Below, in pieces: positions 8,035 through 17,970 of a stretch of DNA of 64,000 nucleotides (positions are counted from its first letter, which is position 1; each line of letters opens with the position of its first letter). Below the pieces are notes generated by a model. It saw only the letters and a program-made list of their open reading frames with translations, was not told the DNA's origin and did not search any database. A program made the position numbers and the translations under genes. This DNA is from Lancefieldella rimae ATCC 49626 (GTDB taxonomy: Bacteria > Actinomycetota > Coriobacteriia > Coriobacteriales > Atopobiaceae), in the NCBI RefSeq assembly GCF_000174015.1, contig NZ_ACFE01000005.1, positions 1-64,000 on the forward strand. Direction: 5' to 3'.

Positions 8035-9921
8035 CTACTGGCTCGTTGATAAGCGCGAGCCAATCTCATTCATGCGAACCTGCATCCGGGAAATCTCTTC
8101 AAGAAATTCCTGAGATTTATTGGTTGGGCTCTCGCGCATCTTCAGACGAAGCGCCCGTATTTGTCGTTTAAGGGAGAAGAACTCAAGCGTATCGACGATT
8201 AAATTGAGCTTTTCCTGCTCGTTCATACCTTCTGCGGAAAACACCTTTCCGGCAGAAAGCACCTGCAGCGCATGTGGCTCAACCACCTCAGCTGCCGCAA
8301 TCACATCATGTGAAGACGTACCTTGCGGTGTTGCAAGCATGGCCCATGCCATGGACTCATGACGACTATCAACCCACGAAAGAGCGGCAATGCGCTGTCC
8401 ATACGCCCGCACCGCATCAATGCGTGATGCCATGGCAGATAGGAGCTCTCGTTCCGACTGTAACTGCGTGCGGTCGTCATGCGAAAGTGCCCGCAGATCA
8501 TACGTAGAGGCCATAGAGCGAGAAGTATTGTCTGCGTGTGAGGCAATATCCACGCGAGAAGTGCCTCTTGTATTTGTGCGCTCCTCTGGAGGTATCGGCT
8601 GAGTATTTTGGTAGCGCGGCTCTGAAATCTCTTTTATGGGCGTGGCCGTGATAGTACGTTTTGCCTCGGCAACATTAACTCCCAATGTATCTGCCAAGCG
8701 CAAGGCATACTCATCAAGAAGCACTGAATTTTTAAGCGGAGCCAAGATTTCTGCCAACGCATGCAGTGCGGCAACACGATTCCCCGGAATAGAAAGATCA
8801 AATTCACCCAGTTTGCTCTCAAATACGAAATCCATCAAAGGACGCGCACGGGCAAGATATGGTTTAAGGGCATCCGCGCCATGTGCCGCAAGAAACTCCA
8901 TCGGGTCTTGATTGTCCGGTAACACGACACACAAAAAAGCAGCGGCGGTCTTATCGATAAACTGCACAGAACGAGCAGCAGCTCTCTGACCTGCCGCATC
9001 GCCGTCAAACATACAGATAATCTTTTTGACCCGCTGCCGTTCAAGCAATTTTACGTGATCAAGTCTAAAGGCCGTACCCAACGCCGCAACGGTATTGGTA
9101 AACCCAGCCTCATGCATGGCAATGACGTCGGTATAGCCCTCGCACACAATGGCGACGCCGGTGGCGGCAATGGTTTCTTTGGCTCGGTCGTATGCAAAAA
9201 GGTGCTTTCCTTTATTAAAAACCACCGTATCTCGTGTATTGAGGTATTTGGGGGCATTTTCCGCCTTAGTAAGAATACGTCCGCCAAAAGCGATTGTCCG
9301 GCCCCGCTCGTCATGAATGGGAAACATGACGCGCCCATAAAACCAATCCGAGGTACGCCCTCCTCTATCAACGGCAAGGTTGGCGGCAATCATTTCCTTA
9401 TTGGTAAAGCCCAATTCTCGCAAGTGCGCGACAAGCGTTCCTCTTCCCGGCGCATATCCAAGATTCCACCGCTTGCAAACGTCTCCGCCAAAACCACGCC
9501 CGGCAAGATAGCTGCGCGCGGCGGCAAAGTCCTCCCCTTTACCCCGCATAAGCATGAGGTGGAAGAAATCATCGGCCGCAGCCAGACAGTCAAAAAGCCG
9601 CTTCTTTCGAGGACCTTTCGTATACTGTTTCTCCTCCGAAAGCGTAATGCCGGCTCTGTCCGCTAAATATCGGATGGCATCGGGAAATTCAAGGTTTTCT
9701 CGCTTCTGGACATAGCTGAAGACATCGCCGCCGTCGGAGCAGCCAAAACAATGCCAGAGGCCCGTTTGGGGGTTTACCTTAAACGACGGGCTCTTCTCAC
9801 CATGAAAAGGACAGCAGCCCCAAAACTCGTTGCCTCGTTGTCGAAGATCAACGGTCTCACCAACAAGCTGCACAAAGTCAGTTGCTTGACGAACTCTCTC
9901 TTTATCCTCATCAGTTATCAC
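8035..9921 (-). CDS. dnaG: DNA primase
   Basis: 628-residue primase that lays down RNA primers at the replication fork. The N-terminal zinc finger is CCPFHGEKSPSFKVNPQTGLWHC-like (Cys/His ligands CPFH and CFGC). The TOPRIM core contains VCEGYTDVIAMHEAGF and MFDGDAAGQ. The C-terminal helicase-binding region is divergent. The GTG at 9921 follows GGAGG with 6-base spacing and overlaps the ribF stop by 11 bp, so translation is probably coupled. The pairing with sigA recalls the macromolecular-synthesis operon. Confidence 0.95.
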   Translation of the reverse strand: MITDEDKERVRQATDFVQLVGETVDLRQRGNEFWGCCPFHGEKSPSFKVNPQTGLWHCFGCSDGGDVFSYVQKRENLEFPDAIRYLADRAGITLSEEKQYTKGPRKKRLFDCLAAADDFFHLMLMRGKGEDFAAARSYLAGRGFGGDVCKRWNLGYAPGRGTLVAHLRELGFTNKEMIAANLAVDRGGRTSDWFYGRVMFPIHDERGRTIAFGGRILTKAENAPKYLNTRDTVVFNKGKHLFAYDRAKETIAATGVAIVCEGYTDVIAMHEAGFTNTVAALGTAFRLDHVKLLERQRVKKIICMFDGDAAGQRAAARSVQFIDKTAAAFLCVVLPDNQDPMEFLAAHGADALKPYLARARPLMDFVFESKLGEFDLSIPGNRVAALHALAEILAPLKNSVLLDEYALRLADTLGVNVAEAKRTITATPIKEISEPRYQNTQPIPPEERTNTRGTSRVDIASHADNTSRSMASTYDLRALSHDDRTQLQSERELLSAMASRIDAVRAYGQRIAALSWVDSRHESMAWAMLATPQGTSSHDVIAAAEVVEPHALQVLSAGKVFSAEGMNEQEKLNLIVDTLEFFSLKRQIRALRLKMRESPTNKSQEFLEEISRMQVRMNEIGSRLSTSQ

Positions 9922-10954
9922 AGCTTGCCTCCTGCGCCACTGAATCCAAATGTGTCCGCACCCACTCAATGTTTTTGAGAACCGTTGTGCTCAACTCCTC
10001 GACACTCTGAAAGACAATCGGAGGTCGAAGGTAATTCATAAATACACAGTTTAAAGTATGCCCATAGAGGTTGCCCTTAAATCCAAGAAGGTTGGCCTCA
10101 AGAAGAGGGGTTTTCTTGACCTCAAAACTGCGAGGTACTCCCACATTGACGGCGGCAGGCCAAATTTCTTCTCCCCCAGGCTTTTGCGTATCCACTATAT
10201 AGCACGCATATACGCCATCGGCCGGCATGCAGTCTTTTGGAGAGAGGCTAATGTTGGCAGTCGGAAAGCCAAATGATGCGCCTTGACCGCGACCATGCAT
10301 AACCGTACCCGAAAGAAAATGCGGCCTACCCAAAAGAGCTGCGGCCTCGTCAATCCGGGCAGCTTCTATAAGATTTCTGATGCGAGTGGAGCTAATTGCA
10401 GAGCCGTCTTTTTCAATCAGTTGATGCGCAATGACTTCAAACCCATGCTTTGTGCCCAAAGTTGCAAGGTCGCGCGCACGTCCCTCACCACGGGCTCCAA
10501 AGCCAAAATCGGATCCGACATGTATCGCAACGGGGTGGATATAGGGCAGCAGTGCCTTCTCAACATACTCGCACACGGAGAGGCCCGCAAACTCGGGAGT
10601 AAACGCATGAACCAAAATTGCATCAACCGAGCAGGTGGTAAGCGCACGAATCCTCGTCTCGTCTTGCAGAAGACGTCGAGGAGAACGGCTGCATACAACC
10701 TCTGCAGGGTCAGGGTCAAATGTCACTGCAACCAAAGGCACTTCACGCCTTTGAGCATCGGCACGAGCTTCTGCGATAAGCGCCTTGTGGCCCTCATGCA
10801 AGCCATCGAATACCCCAATGGCACACACGCACTCATGCCCAAGCACGTCGGGTGCACAGGAGTAGAAAACTCCCCCGGACAGCTCTATTGGAGTTGGCAG
10901 CAGCGCGTGCGCAAAGACGGCGCGTGTAATCTTTTGTCTCGTAGCTTCAATCAT
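9911..10954 (-). CDS. ribF: Bifunctional riboflavin kinase / FAD synthetase
   Basis: 347-residue enzyme making FMN from riboflavin and FAD from FMN. The N-terminal nucleotidyltransferase domain has IGVFDGLHEGHKALI, the HxGH-like motif, and SSTRIRNLI. The C-terminal flavokinase domain has GRGQGASFGFPTANI. The ATG at 10954 shares an ATGA overlap with the truB stop, so the two genes are translationally coupled; the longer in-frame extension is not needed. Confidence 0.95.
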   Translation of the reverse strand: MIEATRQKITRAVFAHALLPTPIELSGGVFYSCAPDVLGHECVCAIGVFDGLHEGHKALIAEARADAQRREVPLVAVTFDPDPAEVVCSRSPRRLLQDETRIRALTTCSVDAILVHAFTPEFAGLSVCEYVEKALLPYIHPVAIHVGSDFGFGARGEGRARDLATLGTKHGFEVIAHQLIEKDGSAISSTRIRNLIEAARIDEAAALLGRPHFLSGTVMHGRGQGASFGFPTANISLSPKDCMPADGVYACYIVDTQKPGGEEIWPAAVNVGVPRSFEVKKTPLLEANLLGFKGNLYGHTLNCVFMNYLRPPIVFQSVEELSTTVLKNIEWVRTHLDSVAQEASCDN

Positions 10955-11934
10955 GCTATAACCCCACTGATTCCCTGGGGAAAATTTGCTTTGCAAATCA
11001 ACTCGGATCCTTGGCAGTACCACACCCCAAAAAGGCGACGGTCATGCACGATTGCAACTTTTTCCTGCTGCAATGGCATACGGCGAGAAGTACCTTTGTC
11101 CGTCTCTTCTACCTCACCTGCCGCGATATGTCTTCCGACCAACACGTCCGTAAGTTCTTGTGAGCTTACCTGCCGAATGGGAAGTTCCAGAGCGCGTACC
11201 GGGTCAAGGCAGCACTCGTTCCAGAGAGTTCCACCGCGCTCCTCAAACAAAGCAAGCTCCACGCAGTCGGCTAAGCTGATTGTTCCGGAAACCACTCGTC
11301 TCAACGCGGAGATATGCGCACCACAGCCCAGCTCTCTACCCAAATCTCGCGCGATACTTCTGATGTAGGTGCCCTTTGATACGCAAAAATCAACAACCCA
11401 CAGACATGTATTGGGCACAAGAGAATCGGCTTGAGAATCTCTCTCAATGGATACAAGCTGTGCCTGGTGAATGGTGATGTGACGTGCCGCAAGCTCAGGT
11501 GCCTTACCTTCTCTGGCCAATGCATACGCACGTTTTCCCTCAACGGATACGGCAGAGAACTGAGGAGGTATTTGCTCATGCTCTCCTACGAGCTTTTCCA
11601 AAACACGTTTCGCGTAAGCACTGTCAAATAACTCCGAAGGAACGGGTGCTGTTCTCACAACTGCCCCTTCGGAATCATCGGTCTGTGTTTCAGCTCCAAA
11701 CGAAATGGTTGCCCGGTAGCACTTCTCGGCAAGGGTAAGCATGCCTAAAAGCCTGGTTGCAAGCCCGACACCCACTATCAAAACGCCACTCGCAAGCGGA
11801 TCGAGCGTACCCGCGTGTCCGACGCGCTTCTCATGTAAAGCTCGCCGAACATGCGAAACAACATCATGACTTGTCATTCCAACCGGCTTGTCAATGGCGA
11901 GAAGGGCATTGATGGTGCTTGCCGTACGTTTCAT
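10951..11934 (-). CDS. truB: tRNA pseudouridine-55 synthase
   Basis: 327 residues. TruB converts U55 of the tRNA T-loop to pseudouridine. It shows the catalytic motif GHAGTLDPLASGVL with the active Asp, an N-terminal LLAIDKPVGMTSHDVV, and SKGTYIRSIARDLG. It lies between the nrnA-like gene and ribF in the ribosome-maturation run and overlaps ribF by ATGA. Confidence 0.96.
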   Translation of the reverse strand: MKRTASTINALLAIDKPVGMTSHDVVSHVRRALHEKRVGHAGTLDPLASGVLIVGVGLATRLLGMLTLAEKCYRATISFGAETQTDDSEGAVVRTAPVPSELFDSAYAKRVLEKLVGEHEQIPPQFSAVSVEGKRAYALAREGKAPELAARHITIHQAQLVSIERDSQADSLVPNTCLWVVDFCVSKGTYIRSIARDLGRELGCGAHISALRRVVSGTISLADCVELALFEERGGTLWNECCLDPVRALELPIRQVSSQELTDVLVGRHIAAGEVEETDKGTSRRMPLQQEKVAIVHDRRLFGVWYCQGSELICKANFPQGISGVIA

Positions 11935-11945
11935 CTATCACGCCT

Positions 11946-12971
11946 CTATCGGAGAGTATGAGTTTTGTCTTCAAACAGGGCCAAGATCTTAGGCAAGATG
12001 CAGGAAAATGCTTCATCAACGGTAGCGTGAATGGTAAAACCTGCAGCTGCCTTATGACCGCCGCCACCCAGCTCGCGCGCGATATCTGAAATGTCTAAAT
12101 CCGACTTAGAACGCAGGTTGCCCCGAACCACACCATCTGCAACTTCTTTCAAAAAGAGTGCAATTTCGGTACCGTCAACACAACGGACAATATCCACAAG
12201 ACCGTCCATCTCCGAGACGGGAACTCCTGAAGTGGCAAGGTCTTGCGCCGTAATATAGCTGTAGGAAAGCCTGCCCTCGCCAAATGTACGAATTCGGCCC
12301 ATGACTTTTGCGGCAAGGTGCATATAGGCCAAGCTGTCGCTTTGATAGACATGCAACGCCACCTCGGCAGGACTTGCGCCCGCCCCCACCAAAATACCGG
12401 CAATCGCAAATGCTTCATTATCTGCATTTTGATACTGAAAACGACCGGTATCGGTAACCAACGCGCAAAAAAGGCATTGCGCTTCTTCTTTTGACAAACG
12501 CACTCCCAAATGAAGCGCAAACTCCGTAACGATAACGCCGGCCGCTGCGGCACCGGGACGTACAAGTCCCGCATCCCAAAAAGGTTTTGAAGACGGATGA
12601 TGATCGAATACGGCAACCATCTTTGAGCGGGCGAGAATAGGCTGTGCGTCGGCAAGACGATCCGGCGCAGACAAGTCAACACAGATAAAAAGGTCCGGAG
12701 TACCTTCATATACAGAAGCGCTCACACAATCGTCAGACCCCGGTAAAAACTGATAGATGCGAGGAATCTCTCCGGCTGCATCAGCCAAAAGATGCACGAC
12801 ATGCTTCAGAGGCCAATGACGCCTGATTATGCTCGTCAAAGCCAAGCCCGAGCCAATGGCATCTCCGTCCGGCGAGGTATGCGCACATACAACAATCGAC
12901 GAGGCTTTTTCAATTAATGCGATAACCTCATCAAATTCAGTTTTTTGGATGTTGGTTGAAAGATCAAGCAA
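11946..12971 (-). CDS. DHH-family phosphoesterase, NrnA-like oligoribonuclease/pAp phosphatase
   Basis: 341 residues with the DHH domain motifs TSPDGDAIGSGLAL, CVDLSAPDRL and FDHHPSS, then a DHHA1 domain ending in GGGGHKAAAGF. These are the hallmarks of NrnA, which degrades short RNA and 3'-phosphoadenosine 5'-phosphate. It starts 2 bp after the rbfA stop, within the rimP-to-ribF run, the usual place for this gene in Gram-positive bacteria. Confidence 0.9.
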   Translation of the reverse strand: MLDLSTNIQKTEFDEVIALIEKASSIVVCAHTSPDGDAIGSGLALTSIIRRHWPLKHVVHLLADAAGEIPRIYQFLPGSDDCVSASVYEGTPDLFICVDLSAPDRLADAQPILARSKMVAVFDHHPSSKPFWDAGLVRPGAAAAGVIVTEFALHLGVRLSKEEAQCLFCALVTDTGRFQYQNADNEAFAIAGILVGAGASPAEVALHVYQSDSLAYMHLAAKVMGRIRTFGEGRLSYSYITAQDLATSGVPVSEMDGLVDIVRCVDGTEIALFLKEVADGVVRGNLRSKSDLDISDIARELGGGGHKAAAGFTIHATVDEAFSCILPKILALFEDKTHTLR

Positions 12972-12973
12972 CC

Positions 12974-13390
12974 TTACTCCTTTGGACTTTCGTCTGAAAC
13001 GGTTGAATCTGAGACAATCGGGTAGCCAAACTCGTCTTTTTCTATTTCAAGAGTAGAGGGAACCTGCTCAAGCGCACGTGCAATACGCTCTGCTTCATCG
13101 GTTGTCGTATCAATCTTAAACTCAAGATCCGGAGTTACCCGCCACTTGAGTGCATGACCCAAAAGCGTGCGGATGCGCCCTTTTGCCCGTTTGCATGCCG
13201 CTGTTACCACTTCATAGCGATCGGGTTCACATGAGATGAATACCCTCATAAAGGACTTATCGACCGAGACCTCACAGCCTGTGACGGTCACAAGCTGGAG
13301 ATCGGGATCGGATATTTCAAACAGAAGGATATTCGCGAGTTTCTCGCGAGCAATCTCATTGGTACGGCGGGAATACTGATTTTGCTTCAT
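12974..13390 (-). CDS. rbfA: Ribosome-binding factor A
   Basis: 138 residues with the single KH-like domain of RbfA (start MKQNQYSRRTNEIAREKLANIL; conserved ISDPDLQLVTVTG and KSFMRVFIS). It binds helix 1 of 16S rRNA during 30S maturation and cold adaptation. It lies 15 bp after infB, the standard order. The C-terminal tail is acidic. Confidence 0.95.
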   Translation of the reverse strand: MKQNQYSRRTNEIAREKLANILLFEISDPDLQLVTVTGCEVSVDKSFMRVFISCEPDRYEVVTAACKRAKGRIRTLLGHALKWRVTPDLEFKIDTTTDEAERIARALEQVPSTLEIEKDEFGYPIVSDSTVSDESPKE

Positions 13391-13405
13391 AGTTTTCCCT
13401 CTCTT

Positions 13406-16048
13406 CTATTCTGTACGAGCCACCTGCTCGATACGATAGGCCTCAAGCTGATCACCCGGCTTGATGTCTTGGAAGTTCTCAAGACCGATACCGCATTCAA
13501 AGCCTGATTTGACGCTCTTGACGTCGTCTTTGAAGCGACGAAGCGACGCAATATGCCCGTCGTATACCACAATGCCATCACGTACCAAACGGATCTGATC
13601 GTCGCGGGAAATTTCACCCTCAACAATCATGCAGCCTGCTGCAATGCCAACCTTCGGGACCTTAAAGGTATCTCGGACATCTGCAATGCCTGTTTGTATC
13701 TCCTGCTCGGTTGGTTTAAGCATACCGATACGTGCCGCATCGATATCCTCAATGGCCTTATAGATGACGCTGTAGGTACGAATCTCAACACCATCGCGCT
13801 CGGCGGCAAGACGCGCTTTTGCATCAGGACGAACACCGAAGCCGATGATGATGGCATTTGAAGCATCCGCCAAAACAACATCCGTTTCGGTAATGGCACC
13901 AACTGCGGAGTGAATGGTAGTGATACGAACCTCGGATTGATCCATCTTGTCCAAAGAGTCCTGCAGCGCCTCGATGGATCCTTGGACGTCCGCTTTGATA
14001 ATGAGGTTGAGCTCTTTAACGTCAGCATCGGCCATCGTATCAAAGAGGTTTTCAAGCGTAACGTGCTTGACGCGATTCTGCTCCTCAATACGGGCCTTCA
14101 AAGCACGCTGATCGGCAAGCTCGCGGGCATCACGTTCTTCAGGGAAGACACGGAATTCATCGCCGGCGCCGGGTACCGTTTGAAGACCAAGGATCTCAAC
14201 GGCATCCGAAGGTCCGGCCTGTGTTACGGCATTGCCCTTAGGATCAAGCATGGCACGGACGCGGCCAAATGCCATACCCGCCACAAGAGCATCACCAACG
14301 TGCAGCGTACCGCGGGTTACCAAAACCGTTGCAACGGAACCGCGACCGCGATCGAGCTTTGCCTCCAAAACATTACCGGAAGCAAAGGTATCAGGGTTGG
14401 CTTTCAGCTCAAGTACGTCTGCCTGCAACAAAACGGTTTCAAGAAGCTCGTCAATACCCTGGCCCTTCTTAGCGGAAATATCAACGAACATGTTCTGTCC
14501 GCCCCACTCTTCAGGAATGACACCATGCTCGGTAAGTTCTTGCCGGACACGGGTTGGATCGGCGCCGGGCTTATCGATTTTGTTAACGGCAACGACAATG
14601 GGAACGCCTGCAGCCTTTGCGTGGTTGATGGATTCAATGGTCTGCGGCATCACGCCGTCGTCCGCCGCAACAATCAAAATAACGATGTCGGTCACCTTTG
14701 CACCACGGGCACGCATGGCGGTAAACGTCTCGTGACCGGGCGTGTCAATAAAGGTAATACGGCGGCCGTTGATGGTAACTTGAGAAGCACCGATGGCCTG
14801 CGTAATACCGCCTGCCTCACCGGCAGCAACACCCGTATGCCGGATGGCGTCCAGAAGCGAAGTCTTACCGTGGTCAACGTGGCCCATAACGGTAACGACA
14901 GGAGGACGGGGCTTAAGATCTTTTGGATCGTCATAGAAAGTAAAGGAATTTTCTTCTTCCTTTGTCATGATCTTAATTTCCCGGCCCAAATCTTCCGCAA
15001 CAAGATCAATCAAATCATCGGACATGGTCTCGGTAAGCGTCAGTGGGCTTCCAAGCAAAAAGAGGCGTTTGATAATGTCATTGGCGGAAACGCCGAGAAG
15101 ATCTGCAAGCTCGGAGACGGTTGAACCCTGAGGAACTTTGACCGTATCAAGCTGAGAGATATCCTGGTCATTTGCAAGCGCTTCTTCAATCCTCTGCTCC
15201 ATTGCGGCCTCGGCAGCCTGCTTCTGACGACGCTCTTTACGCTTTTTACGACGTCCCGTAGACTCTCTTGACGCTTCTTCGATATCACGGCGGGCTTCAT
15301 CTAAAACCTTGCTGCGGTTATATGCCTCTGCCTCACGGGCCATACGGCTATAGCGATCTTCACTCTCTTCTCCCCCGCGGCGATTCTTTTTACGGCGGCC
15401 CTGAGAAGGACGGTCCTCTTGCGCATCAAGATCTTTACGATTTGCATATCTATTGTTGCGGCGCTCGTTACCAATGCTTTCTTCAGCCTTTGCCCGCGCG
15501 TGATTTCTGTTGCTCTTCTCCGATTTCTTCTGTGCAGCCGACTCAGCAGCCTGCTGCTTTAAAACTTCTTCCTGCTGGGCAATCTGATCAAGGAGCGTAT
15601 TGAAAGACGGCGTGGATTTTGGAGCCGTATCTTTGACGCGCTTGCGCTCGGCCTCCTCTGCTGCCTTCCGCTCGGCCTCTGCCTGGGCGGCCTTTTGAGC
15701 CTCAGCCTTCTTGCGAGCCGCTTCTTCGGCAGCACGCTTCTTCTCCTCGGCGGCACGCTCAACTTCACGGCGCTTCTCGGCAGCAAGACGCTCTGCCTCA
15801 GCCTCTGCGGCAGCACGCTTCTTCTCTTCCTCTTCCCTCTTTTTAGCCTCAGCCTGTTTCTTTCTAATCTCCGCAGCACGAGCCTCAAGGATAGGCTTGA
15901 GCTTTTTGCGAGCCATTGCCACATAGGCATCTTCAAGCGTTGAAGATGGAGACTTGGCAGGAATCTTCATTTCAGCAAGATGCTCAAGCATCTCTTTACT
16001 TTGCATGCCATATTCTTTAGCAAGGTCATGTACGCGCATTTTTGCCAT
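13406..16048 (-). CDS. infB: Translation initiation factor IF-2
   Basis: 880 residues. The N-terminus (residues ~50-300) is a very charged Lys/Glu/Ala/Arg-rich coiled coil, variable in this family. The IF2-N motif [13 protein letters not shown]-like ([14 protein letters not shown]) follows. The GTPase domain has G1 [13 protein letters not shown]3 DTPGHETF and G4 NKID, and domains II-IV reach the C-terminus. It brings fMet-tRNA to the 30S subunit. The ATG at 16048 follows GGAAGG. It is flanked by nusA and rbfA; no ylxR or rpl7Ae-like gene lies between nusA and infB. Confidence 0.97.
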   Translation of the reverse strand: MAKMRVHDLAKEYGMQSKEMLEHLAEMKIPAKSPSSTLEDAYVAMARKKLKPILEARAAEIRKKQAEAKKREEEEKKRAAAEAEAERLAAEKRREVERAAEEKKRAAEEAARKKAEAQKAAQAEAERKAAEEAERKRVKDTAPKSTPSFNTLLDQIAQQEEVLKQQAAESAAQKKSEKSNRNHARAKAEESIGNERRNNRYANRKDLDAQEDRPSQGRRKKNRRGGEESEDRYSRMAREAEAYNRSKVLDEARRDIEEASRESTGRRKKRKERRQKQAAEAAMEQRIEEALANDQDISQLDTVKVPQGSTVSELADLLGVSANDIIKRLFLLGSPLTLTETMSDDLIDLVAEDLGREIKIMTKEEENSFTFYDDPKDLKPRPPVVTVMGHVDHGKTSLLDAIRHTGVAAGEAGGITQAIGASQVTINGRRITFIDTPGHETFTAMRARGAKVTDIVILIVAADDGVMPQTIESINHAKAAGVPIVVAVNKIDKPGADPTRVRQELTEHGVIPEEWGGQNMFVDISAKKGQGIDELLETVLLQADVLELKANPDTFASGNVLEAKLDRGRGSVATVLVTRGTLHVGDALVAGMAFGRVRAMLDPKGNAVTQAGPSDAVEILGLQTVPGAGDEFRVFPEERDARELADQRALKARIEEQNRVKHVTLENLFDTMADADVKELNLIIKADVQGSIEALQDSLDKMDQSEVRITTIHSAVGAITETDVVLADASNAIIIGFGVRPDAKARLAAERDGVEIRTYSVIYKAIEDIDAARIGMLKPTEQEIQTGIADVRDTFKVPKVGIAAGCMIVEGEISRDDQIRLVRDGIVVYDGHIASLRRFKDDVKSVKSGFECGIGLENFQDIKPGDQLEAYRIEQVARTE

Positions 16049-16089
16049 ATATGAAACCTTCCGATCGTAGTCTTACAGCAGAACACGTC

Positions 16090-17337
16090 TTAGATAAGCG
16101 AGTCTTCGTCATCAGAAACCTGAACTTCAGCCATCCTCTCGTGAATGCCGCAGTAGTTTGAACCCGGGCGAGCCATGTTGCGGCAAGGCACGCCATCAGG
16201 GCTCACATAGATGCAGCGATGAGCCTCTTCTTTCTTTGTCTGCTCAGGAAGATCGGCGGGAGTAGCCGGAAGGTCGCGCAAAATCTTGGCTGCCAGCGTC
16301 TCGTTTTTGATGTCAATGTGCAGACCCGTTAGACGAGCAGCAAGTCGTGCATTCTGACCTTCCTTACCGATGGCCAAAGAAAGCTGATCGTCAGGAACAA
16401 TAACGGTGGCATGACGGGTTTCAGCATCGATAATCACGCGAGAAACACGTGCGGGAGAAAGTGCGGAAGCAACGCAGCGTGCCGGATCATCGAACCATGG
16501 CACCACGTCAACACGCTCGCCTCTAAGCTCAGAGACAACCGTACGCACGCGGCTTCCCTTTGGACCCACGCAGGCACCAACGGGATCAAGGCGCTCGTCG
16601 GAAGAAGAAACCGCAATCTTGGAACGGATACCCGGCTCGCGAGCAACGGAGCGGATGCTCACAATTCCCTCGTATACCTCAGGAACCTCAAGCTCAAAGA
16701 GGCGGCGGATAAGATCGGGGTGTGTACGGGAAACGACGATAGGCGGACGCTGACGCTCACCACGAACTGCCGGTTGCGCGTTGTTTGGATTGCGTACATC
16801 AATGATTATTGCCTTGATGCGCTGATTGTGTCCATAACGCTCGCCAAAGGGCCTCTCGTCACGCTCTTCCGGAAACCTTCTGAGGTCAAAATGAGGAAGC
16901 TCAGCCTCAACGCCCTCACGAATTTTGATAATGGTAAAGTCAGGCGTTGACTGAAGCACCGTTCCTGTGATGATATCGCCGATACGATGCGAGAACTCCT
17001 CATAAATCTGTTGACGTGCAGCGTCACGTACCAGAGCGCGAATCTCATTTTTTGCATGTTGAGCCGCAAAACGACTGGTGCCCTCGGGGGTTACATCAAC
17101 CTCATCAAATTCCGCATACTCTCCCGTTTCCTCATCAGGTTCACCTTTGGGTACGAGTTCGTATACATACACCTTGCCGGTTGTACGATCAATGGTTACT
17201 CGTGCGCCATAACTCAGATGTAGTACGTCTGCGTAGCTCTTTGCCAAAGACTGCTCAAGACGATCAAGAAGATACAGCTCATCAATATGTTTTTCTTGGC
17301 AAAGCGTCATCAGGGCTTCCATCATCTCAGATGCCAT
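16090..17337 (-). CDS. nusA: Transcription factor NusA with C-terminal Cys3His motif
   Basis: 415 residues: N-terminal RNA-polymerase-binding domain, S1 domain (GDIITGTVLQSTPDFTIIKI), and two KH domains (GACVGPKGSRVRTVVSEL and AIGKEGQNARLAARL). It modulates pausing and termination. After the KH domains comes a ~46-residue tail with C375-x9-C385-x10-C396-x2-H399, spaced as in the small GxxC..YCxxH zinc motif found in many unrelated bacterial proteins. This tail is not part of standard NusA. The gene follows rimP by 15 bp. Confidence 0.96.
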   Translation of the reverse strand: MASEMMEALMTLCQEKHIDELYLLDRLEQSLAKSYADVLHLSYGARVTIDRTTGKVYVYELVPKGEPDEETGEYAEFDEVDVTPEGTSRFAAQHAKNEIRALVRDAARQQIYEEFSHRIGDIITGTVLQSTPDFTIIKIREGVEAELPHFDLRRFPEERDERPFGERYGHNQRIKAIIIDVRNPNNAQPAVRGERQRPPIVVSRTHPDLIRRLFELEVPEVYEGIVSIRSVAREPGIRSKIAVSSSDERLDPVGACVGPKGSRVRTVVSELRGERVDVVPWFDDPARCVASALSPARVSRVIIDAETRHATVIVPDDQLSLAIGKEGQNARLAARLTGLHIDIKNETLAAKILRDLPATPADLPEQTKKEEAHRCIYVSPDGVPCRNMARPGSNYCGIHERMAEVQVSDDEDSLI

Positions 17338-17352
17338 GTCAATTCCTTCCTC

Positions 17353-17847
17353 TTAGTTCTTGTTTTGACCCGAAAAGTCAAACGTTGGTTTAAGCGTGCA
17401 CTTTTTTATCTCAGTAAGAGGTATGTCATAGGTCATACCGTCAGACTCAAGTGAAACAATATTTTCTTGAATGCCTAAAAGTTTGCCGGTATACCGACGA
17501 CGCCCCTCCAAAGCCGTGGTCTGCAAAGAAACCTGACTGCCGGAAAAGCGCTCGAAATCACGGACTCGACGCAAAGGTCTGTCCATGCCCGGCGAAGACA
17601 CTTCCAACGTAAAAGACCCCGGAAATACATCAATCTCATCAAGGGCATCAGAAATCCATCCTGTCTCCGCTGCCACTTCATCAAGACTGATGGTTTTACC
17701 GTCCTCGTCGGCATGATCAATACGAACTCGCACGACAGGTGCCTTAGCAGATCCTACCACTTCAACATCAACGATATCGATATCATGACCAAGAGCTCTC
17801 TCTTCAAGCACGGAAATAATGCGCTCTACGGAACCCTCAACTGACAT
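17353..17847 (-). CDS. rimP: Ribosome maturation factor RimP
   Basis: 164 residues with the RimP/YhbC fold. DIDVVDVEVVGSAKAPVVRVRID and the signature LEVSSPGMDRPLRRVRDFERF are clear, and a C-terminal SH3-like domain carries the RRRYTGKLLGI strand. It assists 30S assembly. It is first in the rimP-nusA-infB-rbfA run. The ATG follows AAGGAGG with good spacing, 27 bp after the leuS-side terminator. Confidence 0.95.
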   Translation of the reverse strand: MSVEGSVERIISVLEERALGHDIDIVDVEVVGSAKAPVVRVRIDHADEDGKTISLDEVAAETGWISDALDEIDVFPGSFTLEVSSPGMDRPLRRVRDFERFSGSQVSLQTTALEGRRRYTGKLLGIQENIVSLESDGMTYDIPLTEIKKCTLKPTFDFSGQNKN

Positions 17848-17869
17848 GAAACCTCCTTATCTACATATA

Positions 17870-17904
17870 GAAAGGAAGCGGGACGAAAACTCCGTCCCAC
17901 TTCC
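17870..17904 (-). terminator. Hairpin terminator between leuS and rimP
   Basis: A 12-bp stem with one G-U pair (17893-17904 with 17874-17885; GGAAGTGGGACG opposite CGTCCCGCTTCC) and a 7-nt loop, then TTTCTA. The short T-run makes it a moderate terminator, or an attenuator letting some leuS transcription enter the rimP operon. Confidence 0.65.
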
Positions 17905-17970
17905 CACAAGTACAACTTCATAGCAGAAATACTCTACGCCATGAGGTCCTTCTCGTCAAGTAATTTCCTG

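Noticed and set aside
13910-15124. 404-codon plus-strand frame
   Set aside because: Antisense to the infB GTPase region; no independent support.
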